Position numbers and translations under genes: made by a program. Of a stretch of DNA of 34,748 nucleotides, positions 20,037 through 27,062 are shown piece after piece. The notes below the pieces were generated by a model that made no database searches, had not been told where the DNA came from, and was given only the letters and a program-made list of their open reading frames with translations. Source of the DNA: Candidatus Zambryskibacteria bacterium RIFOXYC1_FULL_39_10 (lineage in GTDB: Bacteria > Patescibacteriota > Minisyncoccia > Phycocordibacterales > WO2-35-19); contig MHWW01000011.1 of NCBI GenBank assembly GCA_001824275.1, positions 1-34,748 of the forward strand, in the 5' to 3' direction. How positions within the stretch are numbered: position 1 is the first letter of the stretch; the number at the start of each line of letters is the position of its first letter.

Positions 20037-21839
20037 ATGTTTGATTTTTTTACAAAAAAGAAAAAAGAGGAAGCATCAATTTCCATTTTACCAAAAGGAC
20101 TTACCGAAAGTTCCGAATTAGAATTGCGTGATATTTTGGCGCCGAGCGCCCTCAAAGTAAATACCAAAGAGTTAAATTTGGGTGAAAAGGTGGTGCGAAG
20201 TTTTTTCGTCATTTCTTATCCAAGATTTTTAACTGAAGATTGGTTTTCGCCGATTATCAATATGGATAAAATGTTTGATGTTTCTATTTTTATCCACCCA
20301 CTTGAAACCGCCAAAATACTTCGCAGTTTCCAAAAAAAAGTGGCCGAAGTCCAAAGCCAAATCAGAAGCAGGGAAGAGAAGGGTTTGGTGCGTGACCCAA
20401 TGCTTGATACCGCTTATCAAGATTTGGAAAATTTGCGTGACCAACTCCAGCAAGCGCAAGAAAAAATGTTTGAAGTCGGGCTTTATATTTCGGTTTATGC
20501 CGACAACAGCGACGAACTAGACAAAGTGGAGTCTGAGATAAAATCAGTGATGGAATCCAAACTTGTTTATGTCAAACCCGCCCTCTTCCAACAAGAACAG
20601 GGCTTCCGCAGTATTTTACCCATCGCCAAAGACGAGCTCGCTGTTCATTCAAAAATAAATTCTTCACCACTTTCAAGCCTATTTCCATTTATTTCTTTTG
20701 ATCTTACATCTGACAAAGGTATTTTGTACGGCATAAACCGCCACAACTCATCACTCGTTTTGTTTGACCGATTTTCGTTAGAAAACTATAACTCTGTAAC
20801 CTTTGCCAAGGCCGGTGCCGGCAAATCTTACAATATCAAACTCGAAATCCTTAGGACTCTTATGTTTGATACTGAAGTCATCGTGATCGACCCAGAAAAT
20901 GAATATGAATACATGGCCGAAGCGGTAGGTGGGCGATATTTTAATATTTCTCTAAATTCCGATCACCACATCAATCCTTTTGAACTGCCCGTCCCAGCTG
21001 AAGATGAATCAGCCGCGAGTGTCTTACGATCGCAAATAATTAATTTGGTTGGTTTATTTAGAATTATGATGGGTGGCCTATCGGCTGAAGAAGATGCGAT
21101 TATTGACCGAGCCATCACCGAAACTTATGCGCTCAAAGACATCACCGTTGATTCAGATTTTAAAAATGTTGAGCCACCATTACTTTCAGATTTTGAATTG
21201 GTGCTATCAGGTATGGAGGGTGGGGAGTCCCTAGCCCAAAGATTGTCAAAATATACCAAAGGTACTTGGTCAAACTTTATAAACCGCCCTTCAAATATTG
21301 ATATCAACAAAAAGTTTGTAGTTTTCTCTATCAGAGATATGGAGGACGAATTGAAGCCAGTGGCGATGTATATTGTCACCCATTATATTTGGAACGCTAT
21401 CCGTCGGGAACTCAAGAAAAGGTTACTAGTAATTGACGAGGCCTGGTGGATGATGAAATCTGAAGACACCGCTTCGTTCCTCCTCTCTTTAGCAAAAAGA
21501 GGCAGGAAATACTATTTGGGAATGGCGACCATCACTCAAGATGTCGACGACTTTTTGAAGTCTCCTTATGGCACACCGATTATAAGCAACTCCTCTATTC
21601 AAATACTCCTCAAACAATCCCCGACTGTGGTTGATCGCTTGCAGGAGGTATTTAATCTAACAAATGAAGAAAAGTATTTACTTCTTGAATCAGGGGTGGG
21701 GGAGGGCATATTCTTCGCCGGACTAAAGCATGTGGCTATCAAAATAATTTCTTCTTACACCGAGGAGCAAATCATCACCACCGACCCTTCTCAGATTTTA
21801 GCGATGAAGAAGGCAAAAAAGGAAAATAACACCCCCTAA
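20037..21839 (+). CDS. VirB4-like secretion ATPase
   Basis: A 600-residue VirB4/TraC-type ATPase that energises pilus assembly or transport at the cytoplasmic membrane. The N-terminal region has a coiled-coil insert (about residues 95-175). The ATPase core has Walker A AKAGAGKS (257-264; the first position is Ala rather than Gly), VIVIDPENEYEYM, Walker B LLVIDEAWWMM (near 463), GRKYYLGMATITQDVDDFL and the C-terminal NSSIQILLKQ motif, all typical. The coding end overlaps the C/G-tract hairpin element: the last codons ACC CCC TAA are part of it. The preceding TraC-N gene completes the usual VirB4 domain set. Confidence 0.92.
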   Translation: MFDFFTKKKKEEASISILPKGLTESSELELRDILAPSALKVNTKELNLGEKVVRSFFVISYPRFLTEDWFSPIINMDKMFDVSIFIHPLETAKILRSFQKKVAEVQSQIRSREEKGLVRDPMLDTAYQDLENLRDQLQQAQEKMFEVGLYISVYADNSDELDKVESEIKSVMESKLVYVKPALFQQEQGFRSILPIAKDELAVHSKINSSPLSSLFPFISFDLTSDKGILYGINRHNSSLVLFDRFSLENYNSVTFAKAGAGKSYNIKLEILRTLMFDTEVIVIDPENEYEYMAEAVGGRYFNISLNSDHHINPFELPVPAEDESAASVLRSQIINLVGLFRIMMGGLSAEEDAIIDRAITETYALKDITVDSDFKNVEPPLLSDFELVLSGMEGGESLAQRLSKYTKGTWSNFINRPSNIDINKKFVVFSIRDMEDELKPVAMYIVTHYIWNAIRRELKKRLLVIDEAWWMMKSEDTASFLLSLAKRGRKYYLGMATITQDVDDFLKSPYGTPIISNSSIQILLKQSPTVVDRLQEVFNLTNEEKYLLLESGVGEGIFFAGLKHVAIKIISSYTEEQIITTDPSQILAMKKAKKENNTP

Positions 21840-21906
21840 CCCCCTCTTATATTAAGAGGGGGTGTTCGGATTTCCCCTTTAAGGTAAGGGGGATAAAGGG
21901 GGTTAT
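21826..21906. repeat. C/G-tract multi-hairpin element at the end of virB4
   Basis: An outer stem (ATAAC-A-CCCCCT with AGGGGGTTAT) encloses two hairpins: CCCCCTCTTA-TAT-TAAGAGGGGG and CCCCTT-TAAGGT-AAGGGG. It contains the virB4 stop codon and lies just before a new promoter, so it likely acts as terminator. Confidence 0.75.
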
Positions 21907-21917
21907 GTAATAGAGAT

Positions 21918-21925
21918 GTTATAAT
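21918..21925 (+). promoter_or_regulatory. Extended -10 box upstream of the 146-residue membrane protein
   Basis: TGTTATAAT with a perfect -10 ending 7 nt before the ATG at 21933. No clear -35. It starts a second transcription unit of the secretion-like locus, probably leaderless. Confidence 0.5.
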
Positions 21926-21932
21926 ATAATTC

Positions 21933-22373
21933 ATGGACGAAACCACTCCACAAAATCAAAATACTCGGGAGCCACTCCGAAGACCTGTGAGGCAGATTCC
22001 AGAACAACAGACAGAAAAAAGAGAGAGGATAAAAAAATGGATGGCGGTCTGCCTTATAACAGTTGCTGTATGTGTTGATTTGGCGCAGGCCCTACTGACT
22101 GCAGTAGCGATTGGTGCGGTCCTCGGCCCAGTCATATCAGCCGTGGCTTGGTTTGGATTTTGGGTTTGGTTTATGATTTTGGGCGTTTCTTTTGTTTCTA
22201 ACCCCAAAAAACTATTGTCGATGGGTGGTGCTGGTATAATAGAGATAATTCCAGTCTTTGGCGCCTTGCCTGCCTTCACCGCTGGAGTTGCAGCCACAGT
22301 TTTTATAACAATGGCTGAAGATAAAGGTGGTATAATAAGTAAAGCGGCAGGAGCATTGCAAGGAAAAATATAA
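21933..22373 (+). CDS. Hypothetical polytopic membrane protein
   Basis: A 146-residue protein with a basic, Gln/Arg-rich cytoplasmic N-terminus (to residue 35) and three hydrophobic stretches: WMAVCLITVAVCVDLAQALL, VISAVAWFGFWVWFMILGVS and the IIEIIPVFGALPAFTAG region. I do not recognise a family. Its position between virB4 and the VirB2-like gene suggests a membrane component of the same system. It has its own promoter and couples closely (2 nt) to the next gene. Confidence 0.65.
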   Translation: MDETTPQNQNTREPLRRPVRQIPEQQTEKRERIKKWMAVCLITVAVCVDLAQALLTAVAIGAVLGPVISAVAWFGFWVWFMILGVSFVSNPKKLLSMGGAGIIEIIPVFGALPAFTAGVAATVFITMAEDKGGIISKAAGALQGKI

Positions 22374-22375
22374 AA

Positions 22376-23392
22376 ATGTTTAGTAAATATAAATTTTTTT
22401 TAATAATAGGTGCGATTTTAGTGGTTTTGCCTACAATTTCTTTTTTGCCTTGGCAGACAGGTGCCCAAACTATAAATATTCCTTTTGCCCTCTCAAATGA
22501 ACTAAATGTGGCAATATCTCCGACCTATCCTAGCCCAAATGAAAATGTTTTTGTGACCTTAACCCTTTATACCGATGACTTGAACTCGGCCGATATCACT
22601 TGGTACCAAAATGGTAAAAATGTTTTGAGTGGTAAAGGGGAGACAAAATTTAATTTTAAGACGGGCAATATCGGAGAAGAAACAAAAATTGAAATCAAAA
22701 TTACGCTCCTTAGTGGCGTCTCTTTTTCAAAGGATTTTACTTTGAATCCAGCCGGCGTAGATCTAGTTTGGGAAGCAAACTCGTATGTACCGCCATTTTA
22801 TAAAGGTAAAGCCTTGCACTCGAGGCAAGGAGTCATCAAAATTGTCGCCACTCCGGATTTTGTTAAAAATGGCAAAAGAGTTTTGCCTCAAAATTTAGTA
22901 TATGAGTGGTCAAATGATGTCGAAGTTTATCAAAGTCAAAGTGGCTATGGTAAAAATGTCATTGTTTTAAGCGGCTCAATACTTGGTAAAAATGAAAGTA
23001 TAGAAGTTTTGGTGACTGACCCAGTAAATAATCTCGTCGCCCGGAAGTTTATTGATATCGTTCCTGTTAATCCGGAAATAGTATTTTATGAAAATAGTCC
23101 ATATTATGGCCACATTTTTGATTCGGCGATTACCAACTCCTTCAATTTAAAAACTGGCGAGGTGCAAGTTTTGGCCGCACCTTTTTACTTTACTAAAAAC
23201 GATAGTGGTTTGCTAAAATATGAATGGCAATTAAATGGCCAGTCGGTGCCAAACCTTTTTGGCTCTAGAACTGCGGTGTTCAAAAAACCTGAAGATAAAA
23301 CTGGTAGGTCTACAATTTCTTTGCGAGTTGAAAATGCCAATAGGATTTTACAGCAAGCTGACGGCAAATTAACAATAAATTTTGAAGATTAA
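22376..23392 (+). CDS. Secreted Ig-like beta-sandwich protein
   Basis: A 338-residue exported protein. The N-terminal hydrophobic segment (FFLIIGAILVVLPTISFLPW) is a signal or anchor. The mature region shows repeated Ig/PKD-like strands, e.g. ISPTYPSPNENVFVTLTLY, ADITWYQNGKNVLSG and LKYEWQLNGQSVP, each with the Trp typical of such folds. No cysteine is seen in the mature part. Probably an extracellular or periplasm-equivalent structural component. It follows the 146-residue membrane protein with 2 nt spacing and precedes the VirB2-like gene by 1 nt. Confidence 0.7.
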   Translation: MFSKYKFFLIIGAILVVLPTISFLPWQTGAQTINIPFALSNELNVAISPTYPSPNENVFVTLTLYTDDLNSADITWYQNGKNVLSGKGETKFNFKTGNIGEETKIEIKITLLSGVSFSKDFTLNPAGVDLVWEANSYVPPFYKGKALHSRQGVIKIVATPDFVKNGKRVLPQNLVYEWSNDVEVYQSQSGYGKNVIVLSGSILGKNESIEVLVTDPVNNLVARKFIDIVPVNPEIVFYENSPYYGHIFDSAITNSFNLKTGEVQVLAAPFYFTKNDSGLLKYEWQLNGQSVPNLFGSRTAVFKKPEDKTGRSTISLRVENANRILQQADGKLTINFED

Positions 23393-23393
23393 T

Positions 23394-24284
23394 ATGACAA
23401 AAAAAATAGGAATATTTATAATACTTGCAACACTTTTATTACCAACGATGGTTGTTTTGGCTCAAGAAACCGATCTTTCCTATACAGTTTTGGCGCCTTT
23501 GCCTGGAGTTGGGGACAGTGACGGCAAAACAACTTTAGAAACATACGTTCCAGCTATTTTTAAACTTGCTATAGGCCTATCAGCAGTCGCGGCGGTTTTG
23601 ATGATTGTTTTAGGCGGTTTCCAATATATTTCATCTGACGCTCTTATGAAAAAGAATGAAGGGAGGGAGAGAATTAAAAATGCGGTGTTTGGTTTAGTTT
23701 TGGTTATCTCGGCTTGGCTCATCCTCAACACCATCAACCCAAACCTTTTAAATATAAATTTAAACATTGATTCAATTAGTACAACTGCTGTTGATGGGGG
23801 AAAATTATTAGCCGATGACGGTAGTGAGGTTTATCCTGGTAAATATTCAGTCAATGTAAATGGAACTCCTGTTTACTACAATGACTGCAATACTTGCACC
23901 TCATTAACATCTTTAGGAATAACAACAAAAAATGCGGGCTCTAATCCGCTGGTAGATGGCGGTTTAGCAGCTAAATTAGCTATTTTTGATGCGGAAATAA
24001 AATCCAGCGGAGTTTCTTGGATTGTAACTGAAGCATATCCACCAACCGTCAACCATAAAGCAGAATGTCACAGATTCGGTACTTGTATTGATGCTAGACC
24101 CACAAATCAAACAGCAGGAAACATAAATGGGTTTATGTCAGCAGCACAAAAAGCTGGATTAAGAGCAGTATATGAAGTTAAAACCCAAGCAGAAAAAGAT
24201 ACCTTAATTAAAAACGGGGTGACAGGTAATATAATTGTCGTATCATGGGTTACTGGCCCTCATTTCTCCGTTTACAAAAATTAA
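23394..24284 (+). CDS. VirB2-like pilin with extra C-terminal domain (M15-peptidase-like motifs)
   Basis: About 296 residues from the ATG at 23394 (the TTG at 23382 overlaps the previous gene). It has a Sec signal (IFIILATLLLPTMVVLAQ), then a TrbC/VirB2-like unit with two helices (AIGLSAVAAVLMIVLGGFQY and NAVFGLVLVISAWLILNTIN) and the usual GxxRIKNA link. VirB2-type proteins in these bacteria normally end soon after NPNLLNINL. Here about 150 further residues follow, including VTEAYPPTVNHKAECHRFGT (His-x2-Gly), a CIDARP Asp and a final GPHFSVYKN. The HxxGxxxD plus terminal His pattern resembles VanY/M15 D,D-peptidases. The domain may be structural or degenerate; catalysis is inference. Confidence 0.75.
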   Translation: MTKKIGIFIILATLLLPTMVVLAQETDLSYTVLAPLPGVGDSDGKTTLETYVPAIFKLAIGLSAVAAVLMIVLGGFQYISSDALMKKNEGRERIKNAVFGLVLVISAWLILNTINPNLLNINLNIDSISTTAVDGGKLLADDGSEVYPGKYSVNVNGTPVYYNDCNTCTSLTSLGITTKNAGSNPLVDGGLAAKLAIFDAEIKSSGVSWIVTEAYPPTVNHKAECHRFGTCIDARPTNQTAGNINGFMSAAQKAGLRAVYEVKTQAEKDTLIKNGVTGNIIVVSWVTGPHFSVYKN

Positions 24285-24286
24285 AA

Positions 24287-25546
24287 ATGACAAAGAAAAT
24301 ATTATTAATAATAGGAATACTGATTGTTATCGGAATAGCGGTTTTTATGATTTTCTTTTCTGCACCCGCAACAGAAACAGGGGAGAGTAGAGTGGGATTT
24401 TCAATTAGGGATTATTTACCATTTGGTAACAGTGATAATACTTCAAATAATGCAAGCACTACTGATCAAAACAATAATGGGAATCAGGACGATAATATAG
24501 TAACTACTTTATCAAATCAGCCAATACAAGAGCTCAGGAAGATTTCAAACGAACCTGTAGCAGGTGCAATTGTATTTAATATCGGCACCACCAGCGTAGT
24601 GAGGTTTGTAGAGAAGGGCACTGGTAATGTTTATGAAGCGCGCTCTGATTCAAATCAAATTCTGAGACTCACCAACACCACTATTCCTAAAATTGTCCGA
24701 GCTTTTTGGTTGCCAAGCGGTTCCGGATTTTTGGCCCAAACTTTGATGGCAGAAAATGAAATTATCGAAACCAATTTTGTAAAATTAAACAAAAACCAAG
24801 CCAGCTCCACTGTAGAAAGCCTCACTCCATACAGCACCACTATTGGTAAATTACCAACTGATATAAAAGAAATAACAATCAAGCCAGACGGTTCCAAAAT
24901 TTTTTACTACACTGTGAGTAATTCCGTTTCTAATTGGTATGTCTCTAACCCTGATGGTACGAATAGTAGCTTGGTCGCCTCTAACCCATTAACTGAGTGG
25001 TTACCAAAATGGATTGCAGGAAATGTAGTGATGATGCAAAACAAAGGCAGTTCCAAAAGTCTCGGCTACACCTATTCATTTGATGTCTCTACCAAAAATT
25101 TTAAAAAAGTTGGTACAGGAGCGGCTGGCATTTCTTCCAATCCCAACTCCGACGGCTCTTTGAGTCTTATATCAAATGGCGGTTCTTTGCCTAAATTATT
25201 TTTAGTTGATAATAAAGAAACCACCATAACAGCAGTGAGCGAATACACTTTGGCAGAAAAGTGTGTGTGGTTTAAAGAAAAGAGTCCTAGCGTCCTCTGT
25301 GCCGTGCCATATGACGTACCAAGAGGTGATTACCCTGATGTATGGTACAAAGGGCTCGTTTCAACTTATGACGACATTAAAAGGATTGATTTGACCCTTA
25401 ACACTTCCTCAGATGTCGCTAATCTTTATGGTTTATCTGACGAACAAATTGATGTAGTTGATATAAGCCTCTCTCCAGACGAAACTCACCTCATCTTCCG
25501 CAACAAAATTGATGGGTATTTGTGGCTTTTGAGGATAGAGGAATAA
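24287..25546 (+). CDS. Membrane-anchored beta-propeller-like protein
   Basis: About 419 residues from the ATG at 24287 (the ORF-track start at 24245 overlaps the previous gene). An N-terminal helix (ILLIIGILIVIGIAVFMIFF) anchors an extracytoplasmic domain after a Ser/Asn-rich linker. That domain has repeated WD/PD40-like units: VYEARSDSNQILRLTNTTIP, IKPDGSKIFYYTVSNS, SNPNSDGSLSLISNGGSLPK and LSPDETHLIFRNKIDGYLWL. The repeats suggest a beta-propeller. It is last in the secretion-like locus and is followed directly by a multi-hairpin element. Function unknown; a structural or scaffold role is inferred. Confidence 0.7.
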   Translation: MTKKILLIIGILIVIGIAVFMIFFSAPATETGESRVGFSIRDYLPFGNSDNTSNNASTTDQNNNGNQDDNIVTTLSNQPIQELRKISNEPVAGAIVFNIGTTSVVRFVEKGTGNVYEARSDSNQILRLTNTTIPKIVRAFWLPSGSGFLAQTLMAENEIIETNFVKLNKNQASSTVESLTPYSTTIGKLPTDIKEITIKPDGSKIFYYTVSNSVSNWYVSNPDGTNSSLVASNPLTEWLPKWIAGNVVMMQNKGSSKSLGYTYSFDVSTKNFKKVGTGAAGISSNPNSDGSLSLISNGGSLPKLFLVDNKETTITAVSEYTLAEKCVWFKEKSPSVLCAVPYDVPRGDYPDVWYKGLVSTYDDIKRIDLTLNTSSDVANLYGLSDEQIDVVDISLSPDETHLIFRNKIDGYLWLLRIEE

Positions 25547-25665
25547 CCTCATCCCGACTGGATAAATCCAGTCTGCCCTCCCCCTAGAAGCAGGGGAAGG
25601 GCTGCATTTCTCCCCTCTCCTGCATCTAGGAGAGGGTCGTTCGCCGTAAGGCGAACGGGGTGAGG
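25547..25665. repeat. 119-nt multi-hairpin repeat element
   Basis: Starts at the base after the preceding stop codon. Outer stem CCTCATCCCG/CGGGGTGAGG encloses four hairpins: GACTGGAT-AAA-TCCAGTC, CCCTCCCC...GGGGAAGGG, CCCTCTCCTGCATCTAGGAGAGGG and GTTCGCC-GTAA-GGCGAAC. Bases 25609-25636 are identical to 1587-1614, and the closing tail GGGGTGAGGTTTT also matches, so the copy here has gained the GTTCGCC hairpin. Confidence 0.8.
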
Positions 25666-25693
25666 TTTTGAAGGAGCGAAGTATTTAGTGAGG

Positions 25694-26425
25694 TTAAGAA
25701 ACTTTTGCCATCTGTCTCCTTACATAAACATCTTGAGCAATGCCGGCTAGGTTGCTAACCAACCAATAGAGCGCCACAATGGAAGCAATCTTCCAAGATA
25801 TAAAAAATACAACTAATGGCATCGTATACTTCATCTGTTTGGTCATCATTTTAGCAAAATCTTCCTTGCCCACTGGGGTTACAGCAGTGGCGGGCTTGTT
25901 TTTATTATCTATATCTTTAGACGCCAAATGCATCTGCCAGAAGCTTGTGGCTGCGGCCAATAATGCCAAAACAACACTTTTTTGAGATACATCAAACATC
26001 CCCAAGAAAATCATTGATACAGATTCAGGCACTTTTACAAATGAATAGAGTAAATCAGTGTGTATACTTGGCAAACCTGATTGAAAAAATATGTAATAAA
26101 GAGAAAAAATGATTGGAATCTGAATAAGAACAGTCAAAATGCTTGAAAATGGGTTGATTTTGTTAACTCTATAAAACTCCATGGTTTTAACTGCTTGTTC
26201 TTGTTTGTCTTTATATTTATCCTTGATCGCATTCAGTTCTCCTTCTTTCTCTTTCATCCTTGCTTGTGTGACCGTCGCCTTTTTTGAAAGGGGATAGAGG
26301 ACTAACTTTACCAAAAGAGTCAAAATAACTGTTGCAATGCCGGCATCTACCCAACTAATATTCAAAAGAAGGATTAAAATATTATAAAGTGGTGTATATA
26401 TGATCGTTTTGAAAAAAGCTATCAT
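25694..26425 (-). CDS. yidC: YidC/Oxa1/Alb3 membrane protein insertase
   Basis: A 243-residue insertase that helps place proteins in the cytoplasmic membrane, alone or with SecYEG. It is the short form without the large extracytoplasmic domain. Core features are the VILTLLVKLVLYPLSKKATV segment, the cytoplasmic coiled-coil hairpin (ARMKEKEGELNAIKDKYKDK), KINPFSSILTVLIQIPIIFSLYY (N-P helix hairpin), and the C-terminal MTKQMKYTMPLVVFFISWKI and ALYWLVSNLAGI helices. The hydrophilic groove normally has an invariant Arg before the xxxxPL motif; here that place is Lys. Conserved rpmH-rnpA-yidC order, divergent from dnaA. Confidence 0.93.
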   Translation of the reverse strand: MIAFFKTIIYTPLYNILILLLNISWVDAGIATVILTLLVKLVLYPLSKKATVTQARMKEKEGELNAIKDKYKDKQEQAVKTMEFYRVNKINPFSSILTVLIQIPIIFSLYYIFFQSGLPSIHTDLLYSFVKVPESVSMIFLGMFDVSQKSVVLALLAAATSFWQMHLASKDIDNKNKPATAVTPVGKEDFAKMMTKQMKYTMPLVVFFISWKIASIVALYWLVSNLAGIAQDVYVRRQMAKVS

Positions 26426-26437
26426 TATTATTTGTTA

Positions 26438-26779
26438 TTATTTTATTAATCCCGCCTCTTTTAACACTTGTTCAAGATTTTTACTTGTTTCCTCGCTATC
26501 TTTTGGTACTTCTCTGAACGAAAAGACTGCTAATATCTCTGGTTTAATTTCAGAAAGATAGTTTTGGAGTAATCTGTAACCTGTTCGTCTGAGCTTATTT
26601 CTCATTACTGCCTTTTTTGCCACCTTTTTTGATATTGAGAAGCAAAAACGGCTGTTTCTGTTCGTCGGCTCTGTTTTGGACACAAATCTTAACAAAAAAA
26701 GCTTATTTCTAAAGACTTTAGCCTTGTTTTGCAACAAAGAAAACATTTTTCTAGGAATCCTTCTGTTTTGAGGAAGCAT
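26438..26779 (-). CDS. rnpA: Ribonuclease P protein component
   Basis: A 113-residue basic protein that assists the RNase P RNA in maturing tRNA 5' ends. The N-terminal part (MLPQNRRIPR, then FSLLQNKAKVF) and the hallmark RNR helix AVMRNKLRRTGYRLLQ are present. It starts 7 nt after the rpmH stop in the standard rpmH-rnpA-yidC arrangement. The RNase P RNA gene itself is not in this window. Confidence 0.92.
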   Translation of the reverse strand: MLPQNRRIPRKMFSLLQNKAKVFRNKLFLLRFVSKTEPTNRNSRFCFSISKKVAKKAVMRNKLRRTGYRLLQNYLSEIKPEILAVFSFREVPKDSEETSKNLEQVLKEAGLIK

Positions 26780-26786
26780 GGGTAAT

Positions 26787-26921
26787 TTATACCGCTATTT
26801 TTTGGCGACCCTTTCTTCGGCGACTTTTAAGCACTTTTAGCCCGCCCACACTCTTGCTGCGTTTTAAAAAACCGTGAGCCTTTGCTCTTTTTCTTTTTTT
26901 GGGTTGGTATGTGATTGACAT
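26787..26921 (-). CDS. rpmH: 50S ribosomal protein bL34
   Basis: A 44-residue ORF absent from the supplied track. It reads MSITYQPKKRKRAKAHGFLK and continues RSKSVGGLKVLKSRRRKGRQK before IAV and TAA. The pattern TYQPKxRKRxxxHGFLxR...VLxxRRxKGR is bL34. One of the smallest ribosomal proteins and the classic neighbour of rnpA and dnaA at bacterial origins. Its promoter lies about 80 bp upstream. Confidence 0.96.
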   Translation of the reverse strand: MSITYQPKKRKRAKAHGFLKRSKSVGGLKVLKSRRRKGRQKIAV

Positions 26922-26987
26922 TTTATTAAATTCTGTGGACCTTATAAATCCTGCCTTGCCAGTAGGTGGATTCTGTTCTATTAATTC

Positions 26988-26996
26988 TTATTCACA
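26988..26996 (+). promoter_or_regulatory. DnaA box between rpmH and dnaA
   Basis: TTATTCACA fits the consensus TTATNCACA. It lies just downstream of the rpmH -10 box, where bound DnaA could also affect rpmH transcription. Confidence 0.5.
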
Positions 26997-26997
26997 G

Positions 26998-27026
26998 ATT
27001 ATAAACATATTTGATGATAATTACAA
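26998..27026 (-). promoter_or_regulatory. rpmH-rnpA-yidC promoter
   Basis: Minus strand: -35 TTGTAA (27021-27026), 17-bp spacer, perfect -10 TATAAT (26998-27003). It is divergent from the dnaA promoter. Confidence 0.65.
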
Positions 27027-27049
27027 GTTCCATTAAAAAAATTTGAATA

Positions 27050-27055
27050 TATAAT
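27050..27055 (+). promoter_or_regulatory. dnaA -10 box
   Basis: TATAAT overlaps the ORF-track ATG at 27054 and ends 7 nt before the second ATG at 27063. This favours 27063 as the start, on a leaderless or nearly leaderless transcript. Confidence 0.5.
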
Positions 27056-27062
27056 GGGACGC

